This document shows positions 1 through 5,030 of a DNA stretch of 8,392 bases, in pieces. Each line of letters opens with the position of its first letter. Positions within the stretch are counted from its first letter, which is position 1. The position numbers were made by a program, and so were the translations under genes. Location of the stretch: NCBI RefSeq assembly GCF_003463825.1, contig NZ_QSDY01000073.1, positions 1-8,392 on the forward strand, given 5' to 3'. This DNA is from Veillonella sp. AM51-8BH. GTDB taxonomy: Bacteria > Bacillota > Negativicutes > Veillonellales > Veillonellaceae. The notes under the pieces were generated by a model. The model was not told the origin of the DNA. It saw only the letters and a program-made list of their open reading frames with translations, and searched no databases.

Positions 1-33
1 CTTATGAACACTTACTTCTCTATGCGATATACG

Positions 34-39
34 TATAAT
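34..39 (+). promoter_or_regulatory. Candidate -10 box for the fabK operon
   Basis: A perfect TATAAT lies 75 bp upstream of the fabK start codon. The best -35 at 17-bp spacing is CTTACT (11-16), which matches the consensus at only three of six positions. This is a weak call based on sequence alone. The AT-rich leader between it and the gene shows no strong hairpin. Confidence 0.35.
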
Positions 40-113
40 AAGAATTTTACTATCTTACTATGAACTATTGATTAGAGAAATCATCATTTTATTTTGTTAT
101 CATAGGAGGATTT

Positions 114-1067
114 ATGAGAACAGCTTTAACGGAACTTTTACAAATTGAATACCCTATTATCCAAGGTGCTATGGCTTGGGTATCTGAACACAAATTAGTT
201 GCTGCCGTTGCTAATGCAGGTGCAACAGGTGTTATCGCCCTTGGTGGCCGCGATGCTGAATGGACTCGTAATGAAATTCGTGCATGTAAAGAATTAACAG
301 ATAAACCTTTCGGTGTTAACCTTATGTTAATGGCACCTAATAAAGATGAGTTAGTAAATGTTATTATCGAAGAAAAACCTGCATTTGTAACACTCGGTGC
401 TGGTAATCCTGTACCATATATCAAACCGCTCCAAGAGGCTGGTATTAAGGTTATCCCTGTAGTACCTTCCCTTAAATTGGCTAAACGTATCGAAGAAGCA
501 GGTGCTGATGCGATGATCGTAGAAGGTATGGAAGCTGGTGGTCATATTGGCAGCCAAACAACAATGTCCTTAATGGAGAATATTTTGCCAGAAATCTCTA
601 TTCCTGTAGTAGTAGCTGGTTCTATTGTAGATGGTCGCGGTCTTGCAGCTGCATTACTAATGGGTGCCGAAGGTGTACAAATGGGCTCCCGCTTCTTGAT
701 AGCGGAAGAATGTCAAGCACATCAAAATATGAAAGAAGCAATTATCAAAGCAACCGATACTGATTCTGTTGTAACTGGTCTTCTCTCTGGCCACGGCGGT
801 GTTCGCAGCTTAAAAAATGAATTTACTACTCGCTATTTAGCAGCAGAAACTGATGGTGTTACTACACCTGAAGAGCGTACAAAAATGTCTCAAGGCACTA
901 ATAAACGCGCCGCAATTGATGGCGATGTTGTAAACGGTGCGGTACAAGTTGGACAAGCCTTGAATCGTCTTGTCGCTATCGAACCAGTTCATACAATTGT
1001 TCAAACTGTAATGAACGAAGCAATTATGTCTATTCGTAAGGCTCAACGCCTTATTGAAATTGTTTAA
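114..1067 (+). CDS. fabK: Enoyl-[acyl-carrier-protein] reductase II (FabK-type, FMN-dependent)
   Basis: This protein should catalyse the last step of each fatty-acid elongation cycle, reducing trans-2-enoyl-ACP with NAD(P)H and FMN in the cytoplasm. The 317-residue protein has FabK length and a nitronate-monooxygenase-type TIM barrel. Visible motifs are YPIIQGAMAWV at the N-terminus (13-23), TDKPFGVNLML (62-72), GAGNP (95-99), VIPVVPS (113-119), VEGMEAGGHIG (136-146) and GHGGVRSLKN near residue 226. His144 lies at the position of the catalytic histidine of pneumococcal FabK, and the whole chain can be aligned with that protein from memory. A perfect AGGAGG at 104-109, four bases before the ATG, fixes the start. 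The stop codon overlaps an upstream ATG of the next gene, so the two are co-transcribed. Many databases label such proteins nitronate monooxygenase. The GNP and His144 context favours FabK. Confidence 0.9.
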   Translation: MRTALTELLQIEYPIIQGAMAWVSEHKLVAAVANAGATGVIALGGRDAEWTRNEIRACKELTDKPFGVNLMLMAPNKDELVNVIIEEKPAFVTLGAGNPVPYIKPLQEAGIKVIPVVPSLKLAKRIEEAGADAMIVEGMEAGGHIGSQTTMSLMENILPEISIPVVVAGSIVDGRGLAAALLMGAEGVQMGSRFLIAEECQAHQNMKEAIIKATDTDSVVTGLLSGHGGVRSLKNEFTTRYLAAETDGVTTPEERTKMSQGTNKRAAIDGDVVNGAVQVGQALNRLVAIEPVHTIVQTVMNEAIMSIRKAQRLIEIV

Positions 1068-1073
1068 TGAATC

Positions 1074-1078
1074 AGGAG
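1074..1078 (+). promoter_or_regulatory. Ribosome binding site that sets the start of the second gene
   Basis: AGGAG lies six bases before ATG 1085. The in-frame ATG at 1067, which overlaps the fabK stop, would place this site inside the coding region and has no Shine-Dalgarno sequence at good distance. ATG 1085 is therefore the better start. Confidence 0.7.
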
Positions 1079-1084
1079 TACTAT

Positions 1085-1633
1085 ATGTTACCATTTCATG
1101 GAAAATATCCAAAATTAGATCCTAAAAGTTGCGTCATGCCCGGTGCTGAACTTGCTGGTGATGTAGAGCTTAAAGAATATGCATCTATTTGGCAAAACTG
1201 TGCACTTCGTGGTGACGTAAACAAAATTGTAGTAGGTCGTTATTCTAATGTACAAGATAACTCTGTTTTGCATGTGGACGACGATAAAGCATGTATCTTA
1301 GGTGATTATGTAACAATCGGCCACGGTGCAATTGTTCATGCAAGCACAATCGAAGATAATGTTTTAGTTGGTATGGGAGCTATTGTGTTGAGCGGTTGTC
1401 ATGTTGGCTCTGGCTCTATTATTGCGGCTGGTGCAGTAGTAAAAGAAAATACTGTAATCCCTCCAAACTCCTTAGTAGTTGGTATTCCAGCCCGTGTTGT
1501 TCGCACAGACGAAACACAAGTCGAACGCATTCACAATCAAGCTTTAAAATATAAACACTTGTGGACAATTGAATACGGTATGCTTCCTGATGCAGGTGGC
1601 GAGGAATACGATAAAAACGCTAAAATCGTATAA
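1085..1633 (+). CDS. Gamma-class carbonic anhydrase family protein (YrdA/PaaY-like hexapeptide-repeat protein)
   Basis: This is a left-handed beta-helix protein of 182 residues, usual for the small gamma-carbonic anhydrase family, whose members form trimers with a metal ion at each subunit interface. Conserved landmarks are WQNCALRGDVN (36-46), VQDNSVLHVD (56-65) and IGHGAIVHA (78-86), with a hexapeptide-repeat run to about residue 143. His63, His80 and His85 fit the three metal ligands, and Arg42, Asp44, Gln57 and Asp58 fit the conserved active-site set. The C-terminal helix (about 147-165) is typical. The likely activity is CO2 hydration, but many bacterial relatives have no shown activity or a different role, so the family call is firm and the reaction is not. 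A longer form starting at ATG 1067 would add six residues. The gene is co-transcribed with fabK. Its original terminator now lies behind the insertion sequence, at 3017-3051. Confidence 0.88.
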   Translation: MLPFHGKYPKLDPKSCVMPGAELAGDVELKEYASIWQNCALRGDVNKIVVGRYSNVQDNSVLHVDDDKACILGDYVTIGHGAIVHASTIEDNVLVGMGAIVLSGCHVGSGSIIAAGAVVKENTVIPPNSLVVGIPARVVRTDETQVERIHNQALKYKHLWTIEYGMLPDAGGEEYDKNAKIV

Positions 1634-1641
1634 ATGCATAT

Positions 1642-1649
1642 ACAAAAGT
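1642..1649. repeat. Target-site duplication, left copy
   Basis: ACAAAAGT directly abuts the left inverted repeat and recurs exactly at 2996-3003 just outside the right inverted repeat. Eight bases is the usual duplication length for the IS256 family. Exact identity points to a recent insertion. Confidence 0.88.
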
Positions 1650-1677
1650 GGGTTATAGGACAAAAAGTGTTGCTATT
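1650..1677. repeat. Terminal inverted repeat of the IS, left
   Basis: It begins GGGTTATAGGAC and ends TGTTGCTATT, and is a perfect 28-base reverse complement of 2968-2995. The transposase stop codon TGA starts at the next base (1680-1678 on the minus strand). Confidence 0.92.
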
Positions 1678-2112
1678 TCAGTCCCAAAGATTGGTAAATA
1701 AGCGATCATAATTATGCAAATCACTCCAAACAATAGCATCACCCCAAGTCGGAATAGAAGCTTCTAACCTAGATTGTTCATGTATGGTATGATATATATC
1801 AGAAATACTCTTGTTGGTCGGCATAACCTTAAGTATTTCTGCATTAGAAAGCGGGTTTGGTGAGTGCATATAGCACCACCAGAACACCGCTTTTATTCGT
1901 CTTTCAATAGACATTCCTCTATGATTACGTAACATAGTGCGTAACTGAGCATTTACACCACCTTCTATACGATTATTAGTAGCTGGGCAGGTACATGTTA
2001 ACGATGCATCTAAGTAAGTAAATAAACATCTTTTGTTAATCAATTTAACTAAGGAATTTTCTGCTTTTATAAGTCGTTCATGTTTAGGTCGTATCGTACC
2101 ATTTTCAATCAA
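1678..2112 (-). CDS. Transposase C-terminal fragment (DDE glutamate segment)
   Basis: This open frame encodes the last third of the transposase. It carries THERL-like PKHERLIKA, then LFTYLDASL, then ATNNRIEGGVNAQLR, where the glutamate of the DDE triad is expected, followed by RGMSIERRIKAVFWWCYMHS, a hallmark of IS1249-like proteins. The nominal TTG start at 2112 is only the first permitted start codon after the frameshift. It has no convincing ribosome site and lies within the codons of the upstream fragment, so independent translation is doubtful. Confidence 0.6.
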   Translation of the reverse strand: MIENGTIRPKHERLIKAENSLVKLINKRCLFTYLDASLTCTCPATNNRIEGGVNAQLRTMLRNHRGMSIERRIKAVFWWCYMHSPNPLSNAEILKVMPTNKSISDIYHTIHEQSRLEASIPTWGDAIVWSDLHNYDRLFTNLWD

Positions 2113-2683
2113 CTGTTATTTCTGATAGGAATACTCTATGTCGTACTTTCCATGACATAACGTTTTGTACCCACTTTATAGCATGATCTTGCGTGTGTAT
2201 TGTTAATAAATCCCTTGCAATTCCATATAACTCACAACCAGCAATCGTTTTAGGACGTATTGTTGTATAGCGTTTTACTTGTTGAAATGCATGAAATAAG
2301 CATCTTTGTAGTTTGGCTTTCGGCCAAACTTTTTTTAATGCCTTTTGAAAGCCGGTACCACCATCGGATATAACTACTATAGGTGATGAAATACGTCGTA
2401 ATAAAGCCTCCCAAGCCTTAGAATGCTCATATCTACAAACATACCAGCCTAAGACATGCGTCTCATTACAACAGATTAAAATACAAGCATTTCTAGCTAA
2501 ATAAATACCATCAACAAATACCACACTACTTGATGATTCAACTTTTGGTGGTAATGGCCAAAGCTCCCAAAACTGTGATGTTTTTCTACGAAATGAACGT
2601 CCATCGCCAGCCATATCTAACTGTGTGTGTTTACCAAATAACCAATCCAAAAATATCTGTAAATTATTGTTAGTTTTATTCAC
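2105..2683 (-). CDS. Transposase central fragment (first two catalytic aspartates)
   Basis: The frame from GTG 2683 covers the central part of the transposase. FVDGIYLARN and VVISDGGTGFQ supply the two catalytic aspartates, and LQRCLFHAFQQVKRYTT is the following conserved helix. It ends at TGA 2107-2105, where the intact family would continue with ENGT. The GTG is an internal codon of the full protein (NKV-NKT), not a natural start. The frame is open further upstream to the first frameshift near 2751. Confidence 0.62.
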   Translation of the reverse strand: MNKTNNNLQIFLDWLFGKHTQLDMAGDGRSFRRKTSQFWELWPLPPKVESSSSVVFVDGIYLARNACILICCNETHVLGWYVCRYEHSKAWEALLRRISSPIVVISDGGTGFQKALKKVWPKAKLQRCLFHAFQQVKRYTTIRPKTIAGCELYGIARDLLTIHTQDHAIKWVQNVMSWKVRHRVFLSEITVD

Positions 2684-2796
2684 TTTATTTGTGAATGAGC
2701 AAGAACATTGATTACAATACCAACGTTGAGAACCCGCATTTGTTTTACCATTCTCTTACAGACGAAACCACAATTAGGGCATCTGACTAGTTTCAT
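2680..2796 (-). CDS. Transposase N-terminal fragment (half zinc ribbon)
   Basis: From the proper start and ribosome site, this frame encodes 38 residues and stops at TGA 2682-2680. The first 15 residues (MKLVRCPNCGFVCKR) are the authentic N-terminus, with the first CxxC pair of the zinc ribbon. The rest is out-of-frame sequence. Adding one A near 2751 restores NGKTNAGSQRWYCNQCSCS, including the second CxxC pair. This fragment is the only part likely to be translated, and it should have no transposase activity. Confidence 0.55.
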   Translation of the reverse strand: MKLVRCPNCGFVCKRMVKQMRVLNVGIVINVLAHSQIK

Positions 2797-2880
2797 AATT
2801 ATACTCCTTCTAAAAAATATATCTCTTTAGAAAGATAAAACCTCATTTGAGTCAGTAAAATCAAGGAGTTTCAGACTTTT

Positions 2881-2902
2881 TAGCAACACTTTTTGTCCTA
2901 TA
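2881..2902. repeat. Second, partial copy of the IS right end
   Basis: Twenty-two bases, TAGCAACACTTTTTGTCCTA plus TA, are identical to 2970-2991 inside the right terminal repeat and are in the same orientation. The final ACCC of the true end is absent here. The two right-end copies are 89 bp apart. This may be a former IS terminus or a subterminal transposase-binding repeat. Confidence 0.88.
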
Positions 2903-2926
2903 TGTAAAAGTTACTCAAAAAGATAA

Positions 2927-2967
2927 AATGCCGATGGAGCTAGTATTTAACTAGTTCCATCGGCATT
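2927..2967 (-). terminator. Terminator-like hairpin between the two IS right ends
   Basis: Arms 2927-2944 and 2950-2967 pair over 18 bp (AATGCCGATGGA... with ...TCCATCGGCATT) with one G-U pair and a 5-nt loop (ATTTA). Read on the minus strand, the stem is followed by TTATCTTTTTGAG, a T-rich tail fitting an intrinsic terminator that would stop leftward transcription before it reaches the transposase. On the plus strand the tail is AATAGCAACACTTTTT, a poorer fit. It is part of the mobile unit because it lies inside the outer inverted repeat. Confidence 0.75.
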
Positions 2968-2995
2968 AATAGCAACACTTTTTGTCCTATAACCC
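2968..2995. repeat. Terminal inverted repeat of the IS, right
   Basis: It begins AATAGCAACAC and ends GTCCTATAACCC, a perfect 28-base reverse complement of the left repeat. The exact target duplication follows at once, so this end, and not the one at 2881-2902, was used in the insertion seen here. Confidence 0.92.
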
Positions 2996-3003
2996 ACAAA
3001 AGT
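2996..3003. repeat. Target-site duplication, right copy
   Basis: ACAAAAGT is identical to 1642-1649. Joining the two flanks at this octamer restores a short gap of about 34 bp between the carbonic anhydrase stop codon and the terminator hairpin at 3022-3046. Confidence 0.88.
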
Positions 3004-3016
3004 TATACAAAAAAAC

Positions 3017-3051
3017 AAAAGCGGATAGTTGATAAACAACTATCCGTTTTT
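3017..3051. terminator. Bidirectional intrinsic terminator for the convergent gene pair
   Basis: A 10-bp core stem (3022-3031 with 3037-3046, CGGATAGTTG/CAACTATCCG) with an ATAAA loop is extended by A-T pairs on both sides. The plus-strand tail is TTTTTATTTTTT and the minus-strand tail is CTTTTGTTTTTTT, so it should work in both directions. It lies 104 bp beyond the clc stop codon on that gene's strand. Before the IS came in, it lay about 34 bp after the carbonic anhydrase gene. Confidence 0.85.
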
Positions 3052-3154
3052 ATTTTTTATCGCAAACAGAACTTAGCTTTCAAAATAACTAAATATAGCC
3101 TTATAAGTTAGTAGACTATCCAAAACGATATTGATAAATACTCTAGTTCGAAAA

Positions 3155-4393
3155 CTATTTACTCGTTTTTAATTTGGCCTGAATAATTTGTTCTACCATA
3201 AGCGCTGTCCCCATGGTCAATGCTATAGGGAACAACATCTCTACAGAAAACCTAGATAACTCAAGCATAAATACACAAGATGTCATTGGCATCTTTTGAG
3301 CAAGGCCAAGGAATGCTACGGCACCGATGAATGCTGCCATACCTAATGATATAGGGGCAACAGCAATAGACCAAATGGTACCAAATACTATAGCTAGCGT
3401 ACTTCCCAACATCATAGATGGAGTAATACGGCCACCATACGCACCTGCTGCTAATGCGAGTAATACAGCTACCCACTTAGAACCAAATAAACCTAATGCA
3501 TAAGTCCATGTAATTTCATTGGTAAAGGTTAATTCATTGCCAGCCTTACCATTCCCAAGAATTTCAGGGAAATACATAGCTAATACACCGATAAGTGTAA
3601 ATGCTACGATAGAAATGGGAATCATAACAGGACTGCTACGATGAATAGCCGGTAACCTACTTTGTGTAATATTAAATAAAACTACACCTAAGGCAATAAT
3701 AGCGCCCAAGGCGATAGAGAATTCTACATAGTGACTGCCCAAGCTAGGTTGAGCCATTGTATATTGAATGACATCCCCTACACCAGCTTGTCGAGTTACA
3801 AAAGTTGCTAATCCACAGCATATAAGTGCAGCACTCATGGCGCGTATATTCCAAGTAAGGAGCAAGGTTTCTAACGTAAATATTGCCGCCGATAATGGTG
3901 AATTATAAACTGCTGCTAAGCCCGCGCCTGCAGCACAAGCAATCAATAATTGGCGATCTTCTTGTTTTATGTCAAAGTGCTTAACTAAAAAAGTTGTAAT
4001 CCCCGCACTTGCTTCACGAGGGGCTACTTCTCGCCCTAAAGGTGAACCTATAGCTACCGTAATAATTTGTAAGGTTGCATGTAAAACAGTAGTGATGGGA
4101 TTCATGTCCATCTTACCGGAAACCGCAGTTTTAATATCTACAACACCTTTACCATATCGGTGAATAAGAAACCAGCCCACACCACCTATGAGACCACAAA
4201 TAATAAGTGGTATCAATCGTTCTACTGGAGATACTCGCGCTACAGCAGCACCAAAGCTCATATGATCTGCAGAAGAATAATTATATACAAAATGCTGAAT
4301 ACTATGCATTAAATGTGTATAAGAGGCCCCTACTAATCCCGCTATAAATCCAACAACAATTATGAGACCTATTAAACGTTTATCAAATGCCAT
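3155..4393 (-). CDS. ClC-family chloride channel/transporter, divergent subgroup
   Basis: This is a 412-residue membrane protein of the ClC family (Cl- channel or Cl-/H+ antiporter) without C-terminal CBS domains. Many hydrophobic segments fill the chain, starting at residue 8. Landmarks are GSPLGREVAPRE (116-127), whose Glu122 fits the gating glutamate of the GREGP motif; AAGAGLAAVYNSPLSAAIFTLE (154-175); and GGRITP (320-325), matching GxFxP. Three features diverge. The GSGIP chloride loop appears as GKGVV (81-85), the proton glutamate of E. coli ClC (Glu203) aligns with Thr176, and the Tyr445 region reads SRFS (380-383). The ATG lies 2 nt after the nrdG stop, and its ribosome site GGAG is inside the nrdG end, so translation is probably coupled. 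Family membership is firm. Whether it is a channel or an exchanger, and which ion it carries, cannot be told from sequence. Confidence 0.85.
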   Translation of the reverse strand: MAFDKRLIGLIIVVGFIAGLVGASYTHLMHSIQHFVYNYSSADHMSFGAAVARVSPVERLIPLIICGLIGGVGWFLIHRYGKGVVDIKTAVSGKMDMNPITTVLHATLQIITVAIGSPLGREVAPREASAGITTFLVKHFDIKQEDRQLLIACAAGAGLAAVYNSPLSAAIFTLETLLLTWNIRAMSAALICCGLATFVTRQAGVGDVIQYTMAQPSLGSHYVEFSIALGAIIALGVVLFNITQSRLPAIHRSSPVMIPISIVAFTLIGVLAMYFPEILGNGKAGNELTFTNEITWTYALGLFGSKWVAVLLALAAGAYGGRITPSMMLGSTLAIVFGTIWSIAVAPISLGMAAFIGAVAFLGLAQKMPMTSCVFMLELSRFSVEMLFPIALTMGTALMVEQIIQAKLKTSK

Positions 4394-4395
4394 AC

Positions 4396-4893
4396 TTACT
4401 CCATTGCTAACACAACTTCACCAGTTTCTAATGTTTTCTTAACATCTATAATACGTTGATTAGATGAACCTCTAAATCGTAATGCTGGATCTTTTAGTTC
4501 ATCTACAAAGCGACCGTCTACGAGAATATCAATTTCATGTAATAAAGCGCTTCTCAACTTATCTTCTAAGATATCATCTATAGTATAACCTGAATAGGCC
4601 CAAATTTTCTTGTCTGGCGCCGCCGCACGGACTGCCCGCACCACCGGCAATAAACCTTGTACATTTTGGAACGGTTCCCCACCTAACAAGGTTAAACCTG
4701 AGCATGTTGGACTTTTCACATAGGATACAACTAAATCAGTTTCAGATTGAGTCCACTCCTTACCGGCATTAAAATCCTGGTATTCTTCATTAAAACAGTT
4801 ATAACAACAATGTGTACAACCGGTTACGAATATAGATGTACGAATACCTTCCCCATTGGCAATATCATATTGTCTTATTTGCCCATATCTCAT
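4396..4893 (-). CDS. nrdG: Anaerobic ribonucleoside-triphosphate reductase activating protein
   Basis: This radical-SAM activase uses a [4Fe-4S] cluster and S-adenosylmethionine to create the glycyl radical on NrdD. The protein of 165 residues has normal NrdG length. The cluster motif CTHCCYNC gives Cys26, Cys30 and Cys33 (CxxxCxxC), preceded by NGEGIRTSIFVTG (13-25). LLGGEPF (69-75) is the SAM-binding GGE motif. IWAYSGY (97-103), DILVDGRF (122-129) and RGSSNQR (141-147) are family signatures. The start at 4893 is chosen because GGAGG (4903-4899) lies five bases before it. An in-frame TTG at 4920 would add nine residues without support. The gene follows nrdD after 137 bp holding a hairpin and a possible promoter, and is closely followed by clc. 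Confidence 0.93.
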   Translation of the reverse strand: MRYGQIRQYDIANGEGIRTSIFVTGCTHCCYNCFNEEYQDFNAGKEWTQSETDLVVSYVKSPTCSGLTLLGGEPFQNVQGLLPVVRAVRAAAPDKKIWAYSGYTIDDILEDKLRSALLHEIDILVDGRFVDELKDPALRFRGSSNQRIIDVKKTLETGEVVLAME

Positions 4894-4898
4894 AATTA

Positions 4899-4903
4899 CC
4901 TCC
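4899..4903 (-). promoter_or_regulatory. Ribosome binding site that sets the nrdG start
   Basis: GGAGG on the minus strand, five bases before ATG 4893, selects MRYGQIRQYD as the N-terminus, which is also where homology to NrdG begins. The longer open frame would run across this site. Confidence 0.75.
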
Positions 4904-4931
4904 ATAAAAGTAATTATCAACTTTGATTAAC

Positions 4932-4961
4932 ACTATATAGATATATTTCTATTTCTTACAA
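4932..4961 (-). promoter_or_regulatory. Possible internal promoter for nrdG-clc
   Basis: On the minus strand, TTGTAA (4961-4956) and TATAGT (4937-4932) are 18 bp apart, with matches of 4/6 and 5/6 to the sigma-70 consensus. They lie just after the nrdD-nrdG hairpin, where a secondary promoter would make sense. In AT-rich DNA such matches arise by chance, so confidence is low. Confidence 0.33.
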
Positions 4962-4966
4962 ACGCA

Positions 4967-4997
4967 GTAAAAGCTGTGCCTTAAGCACAGCTTTTAC
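4967..4997 (-). terminator. Hairpin between nrdD and nrdG (partial terminator or processing site)
   Basis: A perfect 13-bp stem (GTAAAAGCTGTGC with GCACAGCTTTTAC) has a 5-nt loop. On the minus strand the 3' arm ends CTTTTAC and is followed by TGCGTTTG, so the T-tract is short and broken. This looks like a leaky terminator or an RNA-stabilising hairpin that would lower nrdG-clc expression relative to nrdD, not a full stop. Confidence 0.6.
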
Positions 4998-5030
4998 CAT
5001 GTATTTATAGAAACTATAATTCTAATAATT

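Larger units (their letters stand above)
1678..2796 (-). pseudogene. IS1249-like transposase, two frameshifts
   Basis: Read with two single-base corrections, the region gives one continuous transposase of about 372 residues with no other interruption. It runs from a CPNC...CNQC zinc ribbon, through the DDE domain motifs FVDGIYLA, VVISDGGTGFQKAL and ATNNRIEGGVNAQLR, to a C-terminus next to the left IS end. The start ATG (2796-2794) has AAGGAG at 2809-2804, seven bases before it. The first lesion is a missing A near 2751-2752, which changes CKR-NGK into CKR-MVK. The second is an extra T at 2107/2108, which changes VD-ENGTIR into VD-stop. The first and third segments are in the same frame, but the middle one is needed for catalysis, so no full protein is made unless frameshifting occurs. 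Neither site resembles a classic slippery heptamer. Confidence 0.82.
1650..2995 (-). mobile_element. IS1249-like insertion sequence (IS256 family) with inactivated transposase
   Basis: The element is 1346 bp long, bounded by perfect 28-bp inverted repeats and an 8-bp target duplication. It carries a minus-strand transposase of the IS1249-like type (N-terminal zinc ribbon and DDE catalytic domain), broken by two one-base frameshifts. The transposase stop codon lies immediately inside the left repeat, and its start lies 199 bp inside the right end. That long 5' side holds a second, 22-bp partial IS end (2881-2902) and a terminator hairpin (2927-2967). The element sits between the carbonic anhydrase gene and the terminator it used to have. 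The boundaries and duplication are read directly from the sequence. The family is assigned from recognised protein motifs, without an ISfinder search. Confidence 0.88.
2797..3154. other. Non-coding stretch: IS right side plus clc 3' region
   Basis: No gene is seen in these 358 bases. Inside the IS (to 2995) they hold the transposase ribosome site, the inner IS end, a terminator hairpin and the right inverted repeat. Outside it they hold the target duplication and the bidirectional terminator. I found no convincing promoter for the transposase here. Positions 3061-3154 show nothing beyond AT-rich 3' untranslated sequence of clc. Confidence 0.6.

Noticed and set aside
58..105. Hairpin in the fabK leader (CTATGA with TCATAG) that might hide the ribosome site
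   Set aside because: Only six pairs with a loop of about 36 bases. Too weak to support a riboswitch or thermometer claim.
351..557. Minus-strand open frames opposite fabK
   Set aside because: The compositions match the complement of a conserved coding frame, with no start signals and no homology recognised.
2100..2115. Programmed +1 frameshift at GAT-TGA in the transposase, by analogy with the RF2 gene (CTT-TGA)
   Set aside because: The peptidyl tRNA on GAT would have to re-pair with ATT, which is poor, and no upstream Shine-Dalgarno-like stimulator is seen. A second, unrelated frameshift occurs near 2751. Mutation or sequencing error explains both better.
1654..2902. IS boundaries drawn at the inner right end (2902)
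   Set aside because: No matching direct repeat of eight or nine bases flanks that pair of ends, whereas the outer pair has a 28-bp perfect repeat and a perfect 8-bp duplication.
2903..2967. A small RNA gene encoded between the two IS right ends
   Set aside because: The only structure is a simple terminator-type hairpin, with no promoter and no other folded domain visible.
3261..3476. Second minus-strand frame inside clc, and the plus-strand frame at 3969-4163
   Set aside because: They lie fully within the ClC coding region in other frames, have no ribosome sites and no recognisable product.
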